Source: Pycnococcus provasolii (Eukaryota > Chlorophyta > Pseudoscourfieldiophyceae > Pseudoscourfieldiales > Pycnococcaceae). From it: 64,000 nt of DNA. Within the stretch, counting starts at the first letter, position 1. The number at the start of each line of letters is the position of its first letter. Of this stretch, positions 49,979-57,796 are shown in pieces. The stretch lies in NCBI GenBank assembly GCA_938743325.2, contig OW568872.1:744001-808000 (forward strand). Direction: 5' to 3'. The position numbers and the translations under genes were made by a program. Under the pieces are notes generated by a model that was not told where the DNA came from, searched no databases, and saw only the letters and a list, made by a program, of their open reading frames with translations.

Positions 49979-50515
49979 ATGGCGGTCTCTACGAAGCAGC
50001 TGTTTGCGGATCTCGTACGCACTTACAGGTTGACTTGGCGTCTCGCGGGTCGCCATAGGTGTGAAGATGTTCGATCATCCTACCGTTCCGATTTGAAGTC
50101 TCTTGTGGACTCGTACCGTGGTTCTGGTTCTGGTTCTTCGTCTGGTTCTTCCTCGTCGTCATCCTCTCCTTCGGATGATTCGAACCTCAATATGCACCTC
50201 TTGATTCGTGACCTGCAGGTGCGTGCGTCGTTTCTAAGAACAGTCACGCCGCGTCGACCTGGGGATAGGGATATTCTTAAGGATAATCACTCAGGGGAAG
50301 GGGGGCGTGTCGTTACGGGGAAGTACGTGCTGCGTGAAGGACAACTGGTCGAAATCTCAGAAGATGTTCAAGCGCTTGGGAAGGGAAACCGCGCCGCGAA
50401 CGGCATGCCTGCGTCTTTAGAGGAGGCGAAGCAAATACACAACAAGCTTCTTAGACGGCAGCACTACGGACGCACGCCGCCACCACCGACAATGTCGGAC
50501 TATTTAGGTTTCTAG
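49979..50515 (+). CDS. Small basic protein, possibly LYR/FMC1-like
   Basis: This frame codes 178 residues from ATG 49979. It begins with a basic amphipathic helix (QLFADLVRTYRLTWRLAGRH) and another (SSYRSDLKSLVDSYRG), then a Ser-rich loop, a third helix (LLIRDLQVRASFLRTVTPR), and ends with KLLRRQHYGRTPPPPTMSDY. Helices with Tyr-Arg at such spacing recall mitochondrial LYR-motif or FMC1-type assembly factors. I hold this as a weak guess: no exact L-Y-R triplet is seen, and there may be no relation. Its stop is 50 bases from the stop of the convergent protease inhibitor gene. Confidence 0.6.
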   Translation: MAVSTKQLFADLVRTYRLTWRLAGRHRCEDVRSSYRSDLKSLVDSYRGSGSGSSSGSSSSSSSPSDDSNLNMHLLIRDLQVRASFLRTVTPRRPGDRDILKDNHSGEGGRVVTGKYVLREGQLVEISEDVQALGKGNRAANGMPASLEEAKQIHNKLLRRQHYGRTPPPPTMSDYLGF

Positions 50516-50565
50516 GAAAGAACTTTTTGCATTTGTAAACAAAATCACACAAACTCAGGAGTTGG

Positions 50566-51087
50566 TCAGCCAACGCGTGGCACGCGCGCAACTGTCCTAG
50601 ACTCCGCATCCTCGAAGATGCGAACGCGTTCCGTGACATAGTCTTGCGTATACATCGCATCCTGGTCAAGCACCTGAACATTCAGGTCAGGACGTTCGGT
50701 TCGGATGGCACTTACAGCTGTTTCGACATCTATCCCCAAAAGCTCAGGCTGTGTGTGTGTTTTTTATGTGTGTGTGTGTGTTTGGAGGTGTAGGTGAGCA
50801 TGACGTCTTCAAGGCCATAAAGAAGAAGCGCGGCAACTCCATGCACGCACCCATTCTCGCTTCGTTCCTTCGGCGTCCGCTTGTACGTGCGTGACTTGGT
50901 ACGGCGAGCCGGACCCTTCCTCGTGGTTGATGCGTACGTCAATCGCGCCATCCTTATTATCTTGCGATAGGCCGACTACGACCGCCGACGCCGGTTGCAC
51001 GAGCCCGTCTTGCGACAAGGCTAGTATGCACACGAGCACGAGCGCCGCGAGGGTGCGCGAGCGCAGCATGATTGTCAGGCGTCCCAT
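50566..51087 (-). CDS. Secreted potato-inhibitor-I-type serine protease inhibitor, two exons
   Basis: The gene is visible only after splicing. Exon 1 is 51087-50851 (79 codons: signal peptide MLRSRTLAALVLVCILAL, then about 45 unassigned residues). A 102-base intron follows (donor GTGCGT at 50850, acceptor CACAG ending at 50749). Exon 2 is 50748-50566. The junction lies between Trp and Pro and makes REWPELLGIDVE, the family's WPELVG start. The domain ends RVRIFEDAES and VPRVG, as in CI-2 and eglin c. Such inhibitors block S1 or S8 serine proteases through an exposed loop, here around AMYTQDYVTE. Aligning on RVR puts Gln114 at P1, where Met or Leu is common. It is 256 bases head-to-head from a secreted S1 protease. 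ATG 51153 is an alternative start. Confidence 0.88.
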
Positions 51088-51343
51088 GCCGGCCGAGACG
51101 AGCAAGTGCGTGTTGGGAAGGAGCCGAGCAATGCCACCGAGGACGCATTCCATAAATTTACCACTCCTACAACGCGAGAATACATCCGTGTGCGTGCAAG
51201 AGAGAGCAAGAGTGCAAGAACCCATCGACCAGCCATGATGCATCCTTGTTGTAGATGTTTTCGCGTGCTCTGAGAGGTGGGACGCCAAATCTCGCCCTTT
51301 TCCGGCGCACACGTCTCACAGCTGGTGGAAAGAACAGTTGAAG
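51088..51343. promoter_or_regulatory. Shared start region of inhibitor and protease genes
   Basis: These 256 bases separate two start codons that point away from each other. No TTAGGG array is present. A bidirectional or joint promoter is inferred from position only. Confidence 0.5.
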
Positions 51344-53620
51344 ATGAGGAGAATGGCCACTACCCGACCGCAACTTGCACCGCACCATCCGCCGCACGTC
51401 ATGCCACACCTCCTCGCCGCAATTATAGCGGTGTTGTCGTCAGCTGCGGTGGTGGTGGAAGCCGTCTTCCAAGGAACGCAAGTGCCGACCAATACGCTCC
51501 TGTACAACGCCACCGTCTCGCTCTCGCAAAGCATCATCTACAAGGGACAGCCAGGCGTGCGCATGGCGTGCTCCGGAACATTCGTTGACCTCGGCGGGGA
51601 TGCGGCGACTTCGCTCGTGCTGACCGCAGGCCACTGCTTCGAAGGTCCAGGCGCAGAAGGCTCCGTCGCAGGAATGGAACTCATCCGACCGCGTTTCGGA
51701 GGCTCCACAGGACTCGACCTACTCGGCTACGACGTCGTAGCGAAGGCTGTTGACGTGCAGCACATCTTCACCGGCCAGACGGAGACGTCGGTGGACGTCG
51801 CGCTCATGAAAGTCGCGGTGGAGCCGGGCATGCAAGACGCGGTGCGCGAAATACCAGTGCGATTTGGGGGTGCTGCGCCGGCAGCCGGCGACATGCACAC
51901 GCTCGCCGGATTTGGCGACGACGCGTGCACCCACTCGGGCGAGCCTCAAGGCGACGACCAAGGCAAGAGCCCGCACTGCGCGACGGCGGGCGCACCAACG
52001 GGTGGTGGTGCAGTCACCGTCCCAGGCGACGTCAGCCCGCTTGTCATCGACGGCATGCAGATGAGTCGCGGGCGCGGAAAGCTGCGCTCAGCGTCACTGA
52101 AGCTCGAGGAAGTGAAGGTGGGCACGAACTACCAGCTGTTCGTGTACCCCGTGTTCAACAACGTGGGCGTGGACTTCGGCATCCGCAGCGGCGACTCGGG
52201 CGGTCCGTGCCTATCAAACGGCGGGGAGCAGGTGATCGGCGTGAATTCAGGGGGTCCCCCGCGCGACATCTTTGAGCTCAAGCGGCACACATGCAGCGGC
52301 GTCGAGCCGCAGCGCGAGTGGATGTGTGACGCCGCCATGCGCTGGACTGGCGTGCCTTGCCTAACCACCACCACCTCGACCACCACCACGACACTTGCGC
52401 CAAGCCTGCCGCCACCGCCACCGCTGACAACAACGACGACGACAACAACGACAACAACGACAACGACAACAACAACAACGACGACGACAACGCTCCCGCC
52501 GAATTCGCCACCGCCACCGACCACGCAGCCGCCGACAACGACGACGACTGAGGCACCAACAAGGACAACGGAACCACCCGTGGCGATACCAACCACAGAT
52601 CCTCCCACGACGACGCCCACAACGGCGGCTGCCACGACACAGTTTCCCGCAACCTCGAGCCAGATTTGCATGGCTTTCAGCCGGGCGTGCGAAATCAAAG
52701 ATTCCGAAGGGACGATCTGCGTGCTAAAGCTAGTAGCGTATGGCGAGGTTCTGCAGAGGTCGAAGGCGGATCCATCGTGCGAAGGACTCGCGAATGGCGG
52801 TGTCACGAAGGAGTGCACGTCGCTTTTAGTGCAGTCGAATCTCGACTTCAAATCCTCGCGAGGCGATTCGTTGATGAGTCAAGGTGACACTGACGCAATG
52901 CTATCCGTGCTCAATGCCTGCGCCACCGGTGCACCGATTCCGCAAAGTGGTGGCGACGACGTGGAGCTGACGCCGATCGACGCGTCAGTGACATTGACAG
53001 GCATGTCGAAGGACCAGTTTGACTCGGTTAAGTTTTCCATCGCGATGGCACGCACGATGGAAGTCAGCGTGGAGGACATCACGGATGTGAAGGTTGATGA
53101 AGTTAGTGCCGCGTCGTCGTCGAAGCGTCGTCGTTCTCTTACGGCGACTGCCGATCTAAAGGTGTCCTTCAAGGTATCTGTGAAGGATACGACGGAGGCG
53201 ACGGAGGTTAGCGAGAAGTTGACTGAGGCTGCCAATGATGGCTCGTTTGAGGCGAATCTTAAGGCGACTGGCCTTACTGGTTTCACATCTGTGAAGGAAC
53301 CTACGGTATCTACTGAGCAAGCGCCGAAGCCGGAGGATATGGGTGGTGCTGCGCCGCCGCCGCTGATGACGACGGCCGCGACAACAACTACGACTAGTAC
53401 CTTTTCTGTTGCGTCGTCAAGCACGACGACGACGACGACGACGACGCTAAGCACAATCCCATCGCCGTCGGCTTCCCCATCTAATCCAGCGGCAACTACA
53501 ACAACCACACTTGCATCGTCGTCCCTCGCCCATTCCCTTACGAAAGAGTCGATAGGACTCGTACGAGTTGCCTTATACGCATCTGCGACGTATACATGGC
53601 TCGCGGCCGTATGGCTCTAA
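51344..53620 (+). CDS. Secreted S1 (chymotrypsin-fold) serine protease with Thr-rich linkers and C-terminal anchor
   Basis: The protein has 758 residues from ATG 51344; ATG 51401 (MPHLLAAIIAVLSSAAVVVEA) is where the signal peptide proper begins. The S1 triad is His97 (TAGHC), Asp151 (SVDVALMKV) and Ser285 (RSGDSGGPC). The residue matching trypsin Asp189 is Gly, so trypsin-like Arg/Lys preference is unlikely. A Thr-rich linker (about 355-420) leads to a Cys-containing segment and a repeat-like domain (VTLTGMSKDQFDSV, DLKVSFKVSVKD), which I do not recognise. A second Ser/Thr linker ends in a hydrophobic tail (LVRVALYASATYTWLAAVWL), suggesting a membrane or GPI anchor. Thr-rich parts would be O-glycosylated. 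It pairs head-to-head with the inhibitor gene. Confidence 0.88.
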   Translation: MRRMATTRPQLAPHHPPHVMPHLLAAIIAVLSSAAVVVEAVFQGTQVPTNTLLYNATVSLSQSIIYKGQPGVRMACSGTFVDLGGDAATSLVLTAGHCFEGPGAEGSVAGMELIRPRFGGSTGLDLLGYDVVAKAVDVQHIFTGQTETSVDVALMKVAVEPGMQDAVREIPVRFGGAAPAAGDMHTLAGFGDDACTHSGEPQGDDQGKSPHCATAGAPTGGGAVTVPGDVSPLVIDGMQMSRGRGKLRSASLKLEEVKVGTNYQLFVYPVFNNVGVDFGIRSGDSGGPCLSNGGEQVIGVNSGGPPRDIFELKRHTCSGVEPQREWMCDAAMRWTGVPCLTTTTSTTTTTLAPSLPPPPPLTTTTTTTTTTTTTTTTTTTTTTLPPNSPPPPTTQPPTTTTTEAPTRTTEPPVAIPTTDPPTTTPTTAAATTQFPATSSQICMAFSRACEIKDSEGTICVLKLVAYGEVLQRSKADPSCEGLANGGVTKECTSLLVQSNLDFKSSRGDSLMSQGDTDAMLSVLNACATGAPIPQSGGDDVELTPIDASVTLTGMSKDQFDSVKFSIAMARTMEVSVEDITDVKVDEVSAASSSKRRRSLTATADLKVSFKVSVKDTTEATEVSEKLTEAANDGSFEANLKATGLTGFTSVKEPTVSTEQAPKPEDMGGAAPPPLMTTAATTTTTSTFSVASSSTTTTTTTTLSTIPSPSASPSNPAATTTTTLASSSLAHSLTKESIGLVRVALYASATYTWLAAVWL

Positions 53621-54012
53621 ATCGAATAATAGTACTACCAATAATAAGACTGCCCAAACATTTGCCAAACACTTATTTTACCCCATAATCCGTCTTTTCA
53701 AGGAAAGCACCTATAATAAGCTGCCCAAAATCCAAGTTGGTTGTGATCTGAGGGTGATATTTAAGGCCCCTGGCACCGATCCCTGGCGGTACAAAGAAAA
53801 AAACGCGGCACATATCGCTCTTACTTCGTACGACTTGTGTTCGCGGCGACATGGCTGCCTCTTGAGTTATCGTGTTGATGAACAAACGCGATGCGCCTCA
53901 CGCCAGGGAATGGTCTAACTAGACGACCTTTAAAGGAACGAAGTGAACTCAATTCCATTACTGAATGAGCAACCTTACGTAATTATGTTGGTATGTAGTA
54001 TGCTACGGGTAG
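53621..54012. other. Convergent spacer without a gene
   Basis: AT-richer than its surroundings. A direct repeat of ATAATA words is seen near 53625-53645. No gene or RNA is recognised. Confidence 0.4.
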
Positions 54013-55530
54013 CTATTGGAGTCGACGGGTTTTCCGTTCGCGCGTTGGCACGGCGTTCAGCATTTGATGGAGACGCAAGGCAAACTCCTCGTCCGTCATC
54101 GCCGCATCCGTCACGCCCGGCGCTGTCGCCGCAGGAGTCTTTTCGTCAGCTGGCGGAGCTTCCTTTGCTGTAGCATCGCCTGCTTTTGCTGCCGCCGACG
54201 CCGGTGGTGTCGCCTCGCCAGGTCCACTCGTGCGCCATGCATTCCGCGGCGTGCGTGGAGATGGCTTCGGCGTAGTTCCCACCTCCGCACGCTCCTCCTC
54301 CACTGCGCCGCGAGGCCGCTTCGATCCCGCGCCGGGTGCGCCGCTGCCACCCTCTGACGCGTCGCCCGAACCGTTCGCAGGCGGCGGAGGAGCAGGTAAA
54401 TTCGAGTGCACATTAGACTTGCATTCCGTGCACAGCCACTCGCCGGGGGGGACGCACGAAAGCGGGGGCGACAGGCAGCGCGTGTGCCAGCCGCGATCGC
54501 AAGTGCCGTCGCAGAGAATGAGCTCGCCGTAAATCGGGTGCGTGTCGTGGGGCAAGTCGCAACAGGCGCAGCAGAGGCCGTCGATGTCCGCGGGCAGGAT
54601 AGGCACGTCGTCGAGTTTCACCGTGGGCAGGTTACGGCTCGGCTGCCACGTCGCCTCGAAGGTTGGCGTCGCCCACTCGACAAGCAGCTCCCACCCGCAC
54701 CCATCCGCTGTCGGGCGGCGCCACGGGATGCTTCGCGTATGTCGACGGTTTCGCACCGTCAGGGAGGATTCTGTTTCCCGTTTCTTAGCTCTCTGCTCCA
54801 AGAGCGCCTCGCGCAAAATCAGCTTCGAAAGCTCCACATTCACGGACGGCGCGCTGCCGCCAACCAGCGAGACCGACACCTCGTCGCCGCTCTCGATGCC
54901 GTGAGGGCTGCCGATGCCGCGTCCGAAGTGCATGCCGGCGCCGTGCGCGGTTGTTGCGTGAGGCGAGTACGCACGCGCGCCGGCACCAGCTGTCGCGGGC
55001 GTCCCGCGCGCGCCAGGCGTTCCACCGCCACCCGCACCCGTCGCCGGTGTGCCATGCATCACGCCGAGCGATCCTCCGGGCGTGGGGTCCGCCGCGCCTG
55101 CTCCCGCCTGTCCGTTTCCTCCTCCGAGCGTGTGTGCGACGATTGCCTGTGCGGCTGCGGCTGCGGCTGCCGCTGCGTGCAAGCGGTGTCGCACTAGCTT
55201 GTCCCTGCTAGTGCGACACCGCTTGCACTGTTTTCGGTGTGTCCCTCGGTTGCCAGGGTACATTTCGCAGTCGCGCTCGTTGCAGAGCGGGCATATGGGC
55301 GCCTTCGGTGACTCGGCAGCGGGTGTTCCCTTGAGCCCTTGTGCAAGAGGGCGCGGCGCAGTCGCCACGGCCACGTCGTCGTCGTTCTGATTCCTTCCCC
55401 CGCCAGTCCGAGTGATGAGCCTACTAAGAGGGAATGCCATGACATCTGGAAAGAGGGAACGCCACGACGGCCACGACAGGGACGGCCACACATGAGGAGG
55501 CATGAACGGCATGGACGTTGACGGCGTCAT
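54013..55530 (-). CDS. PHD-finger protein with chromo-like segment
   Basis: From ATG 55530 this codes 505 residues. A Cys-rich first cluster (CPLCNERDCEMYPGN, then CKRCRTSRD, near 75-105) may bind zinc. PolyAla and Gly/Thr-rich linkers follow, then a segment like a chromo or Tudor strand set (WELLVEWATPTFEATWQPSR, about 298-317). A canonical PHD finger is next (CCACCDLPHD, LILCDGTCDRGWH, CVPPGEWLCTEC; Cys4-His-Cys3, about 341-391). The C-terminal part is disordered and Ala/Pro/Glu-rich. PHD fingers read histone H3 tails, so a chromatin role is inferred. ATG 55440 is another possible start. A perfect 22-base inverted repeat lies in the codons for the Cys cluster. Confidence 0.82.
   Translation of the reverse strand: MTPSTSMPFMPPHVWPSLSWPSWRSLFPDVMAFPLSRLITRTGGGRNQNDDDVAVATAPRPLAQGLKGTPAAESPKAPICPLCNERDCEMYPGNRGTHRKQCKRCRTSRDKLVRHRLHAAAAAAAAAQAIVAHTLGGGNGQAGAGAADPTPGGSLGVMHGTPATGAGGGGTPGARGTPATAGAGARAYSPHATTAHGAGMHFGRGIGSPHGIESGDEVSVSLVGGSAPSVNVELSKLILREALLEQRAKKRETESSLTVRNRRHTRSIPWRRPTADGCGWELLVEWATPTFEATWQPSRNLPTVKLDDVPILPADIDGLCCACCDLPHDTHPIYGELILCDGTCDRGWHTRCLSPPLSCVPPGEWLCTECKSNVHSNLPAPPPPANGSGDASEGGSGAPGAGSKRPRGAVEEERAEVGTTPKPSPRTPRNAWRTSGPGEATPPASAAAKAGDATAKEAPPADEKTPAATAPGVTDAAMTDEEFALRLHQMLNAVPTRERKTRRLQ
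55177..55228. repeat. Perfect 22-base inverted repeat with 8-base loop, inside coding sequence
   Basis: Arms 55177-55198 and 55207-55228 are exact reverse complements, with loop TTGTCCCT. They fall in the PHD gene and code the CKRCRTS...LVRHRLH part. The mRNA would fold into a strong hairpin. Confidence 0.97.
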
Positions 55531-55670
55531 CAGGTAGTGATGGAGCTCGAGGCCAGGGGGACGAAGCGAGCGCGTGTTGGGTTGTGTTGTTTCACACCTG
55601 TCCCTCACCTGGTGCCTGGCCTCTGAAGGGGAGGGTTAACCGGGAATTGTCGCATACCACCCTAAATAAC

Positions 55671-55753
55671 GGGGAGTTTGGTCGACGGCTGTTCCTTTCC
55701 CGTCCTTGATCCTTCGCATTCCTAGCGGGGAGTTTGGTCGACGGCTGTTCCTT
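55671..55753. repeat. Direct repeat, two copies
   Basis: A 27-base word beginning GGGGAGTTTGGTCGACGGCT lies at 55671-55697 and exactly again at 55727-55753, with CTTTCCCGTC-type sequence following each copy. Confidence 0.9.
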
Positions 55754-56071
55754 TAATCCTTTCCCGTCACTCGCATTCGGAGAAACACCATTACAGTATT
55801 GTGGACCCCAACGTCAACCAACCACCATCCGTAAAGTACAGTTTAGGTAGAAACAGTTTACAGAGTTGCCACTACTGTACCACGGTAAGAATACTGTACC
55901 ACCCGGGATTCTTATTTGTATTTTACATGGAGCACCCTTACATCACTTTCACAATCAATTCAAGAAGGTACATAGGTGGTCATCTCACCTCCTCCTCCTC
56001 CTCCTCGTGCAGGTTCCTCGTGCGTCTTCCCCGAGGCCTTCTTACTCTTACCTTCTTACCCGCGCGTTGCA

Positions 56072-56094
56072 TTAAGGGTTAGGGTTAGGGTTAG
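56072..56094. repeat. Interstitial TTAGGG array
   Basis: About three TTAGGG units on the plus strand, 76-99 bases before ATG 56171 of the GT77-like gene, in a head-to-head spacer. Confidence 0.75.
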
Positions 56095-56170
56095 TGGCCA
56101 TCAACCTATCAACGCTGGCCACCATCATTTTCATCCGGCCGCGATCCAACGCATCTTTGTTGGCTCAATC

Positions 56171-57745
56171 ATGCTCGTGATGATGGCGTCTCGTTCTCGT
56201 GCCTCCTCCTCTTTTATCTCAAAGGCGTCTTCCCGGGATTTCCCTTCCTTGCGTGCTGAAAGGCGATCGCTCCTTTGCGTGCTTTGCGTGCTCTTATGCA
56301 ATCATGCGAACCTGGTGTACGCCGGCCGACACAAAGTCACGCACGTGCGAGCACCCGCGCTCGCGTCAGAAGACTTCCTGAAAACAGAAATCAAGGCGAC
56401 AGACCCCGCAGCGGCGGCGGCGCCAACAGCACCCGCGCGAAGCACAGGCGCCGCGCCTGTGCCGGCAGGCGGTGACGCCGCCGTGTCGCCCGCCGATCGG
56501 GGCATGGCCGGTGACGACGGACTCGACTCGGCTCCTCAAGTGTCGAAGTTTCGATCGGGCGCACAGCTGCACTTGGGAGAGGACATCACCACCGCGTCGT
56601 TCGGTGACATCCTGGAAAGCCACGTCGCCACGCCTCAGAAGGAGTTCATCTACACCATCGTCGAGATGCCCGACAACTTCAGACAAGGCTCTGTCATACT
56701 CGAGTGGCTGCGCAACTTCATGTACAACTTCCAGCGCGTCGGACGAGCTCACAACATACTACTTGTTGGAATCAACGACAAGACGTGCGAGCTGATACGA
56801 ACCGCGGACATACCGTGCTACGTGGACAAGATGTCAGACGAAGCGTACGGCCCTGTGCTCGAGGCTGTCGGACCTAAGCCCATTGGCGGCAAGCATGCCA
56901 TCCTGAAGTGGATCTACGCGAGCGTGGCTGTCAAGAGCGGCTTCCACGGCCTGTACCTTCACTACAACGCAGCAGCCATCCGCGACCCGTTCCGCCGGTG
57001 GGATCGCACGTTCGACTTCCAGGGACTCAGCGACGTGCAGGCGAACGCGGGACAGCGAGACTGGTTCAGCCTGCAGCGCGAGTGCAAGACGTACGCGGCT
57101 GGGCAGGAGGTTGCGTTCGTCGCGCCCGTCAAGGTGTGCATGTCCACCGAGCTGTTCTTCTTCCGCGCCAGCCAGGCGACGCAGGCGCTCATCGACGGCA
57201 TGCTGTTCAGCATCACGAAGAAGCCTGGCGAGTGGGAGCAGATGCTCTTCCAGTGGGCTGTGCTCGCGTACACGTTCGGCGAGGGAGGCAGTCCCGTGCT
57301 TCGCTTCCGCCTGCTCGACGTCGACGAGTACGCGAACATACCCGTCTACCGCAATCGCGACAAGGTACGCGCGAATGGCGAGGACAACTCCGTCATCCTG
57401 GTTCCTGGTCAGATGGTGGAGGGCATGAAGCGCGACGCGGTGGCGACGGTTGGCCGGTGGTCGCCGCAGAGGTGGAACTACGAGGAGGCTGGCAAGCAGC
57501 GCTCGATGTCGATACTCACATCCAACCACACGTTCGAGAGCGAGGACGAGAGATCACAGGCGTTCTTGGACGCGCTCAAGGATCCGGAGCGCCAGAGAGT
57601 ACGCGAGGCACGTGCACGTGCTAGCTACAACTGGCAACGCGCGTCGTACGTTCCCGCGAACGGGACGGACACGACGACGTACGTGCCAGGCAGCAATCCG
57701 ACGAACATACCCGTCGTGAAGTGGAGGCAAAAGAGGGGCCACTGA
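56171..57745 (+). CDS. GT77-like (Nucleotid_trans) protein lacking the DxD motif
   Basis: This protein has 524 residues from ATG 56171 with a signal peptide or anchor (LLCVLCVLLCNHANLVYA, about 37-54). The core resembles the GT77/DUF271 fold of plant and algal arabinosyl- and xylosyltransferases. NILLVGINDKTCELIRTADI matches the LVVALDEET pattern, STELFFFRASQATQALID matches the NTGLLYFRST part, and WEQMLFQWAV matches the DQxxFN helix. At the place of DxDVVWLRDP it reads HYNAAAIRDPF, so the metal-binding DxD is replaced. It is therefore a candidate pseudo-enzyme or an enzyme with another mechanism, in the secretory path. An Ala/Thr/Pro-rich stem precedes the core. Confidence 0.75.
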   Translation: MLVMMASRSRASSSFISKASSRDFPSLRAERRSLLCVLCVLLCNHANLVYAGRHKVTHVRAPALASEDFLKTEIKATDPAAAAAPTAPARSTGAAPVPAGGDAAVSPADRGMAGDDGLDSAPQVSKFRSGAQLHLGEDITTASFGDILESHVATPQKEFIYTIVEMPDNFRQGSVILEWLRNFMYNFQRVGRAHNILLVGINDKTCELIRTADIPCYVDKMSDEAYGPVLEAVGPKPIGGKHAILKWIYASVAVKSGFHGLYLHYNAAAIRDPFRRWDRTFDFQGLSDVQANAGQRDWFSLQRECKTYAAGQEVAFVAPVKVCMSTELFFFRASQATQALIDGMLFSITKKPGEWEQMLFQWAVLAYTFGEGGSPVLRFRLLDVDEYANIPVYRNRDKVRANGEDNSVILVPGQMVEGMKRDAVATVGRWSPQRWNYEEAGKQRSMSILTSNHTFESEDERSQAFLDALKDPERQRVREARARASYNWQRASYVPANGTDTTTYVPGSNPTNIPVVKWRQKRGH

Positions 57746-57796
57746 CGAGGCGCACGCACGCGTATTGAAACAAAACTATTTTGAATTAATCTTACG

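Larger units (their letters stand above)
55531..56170. other. Head-to-head spacer with direct repeat and TTAGGG array
   Basis: A 27-base direct repeat (GGGGAGTTTGGTCGACGGCT and on) begins at 55671 and again at 55727, 56 bases apart. A short TTAGGG array lies at 56072-56094. No gene is seen. Confidence 0.6.
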
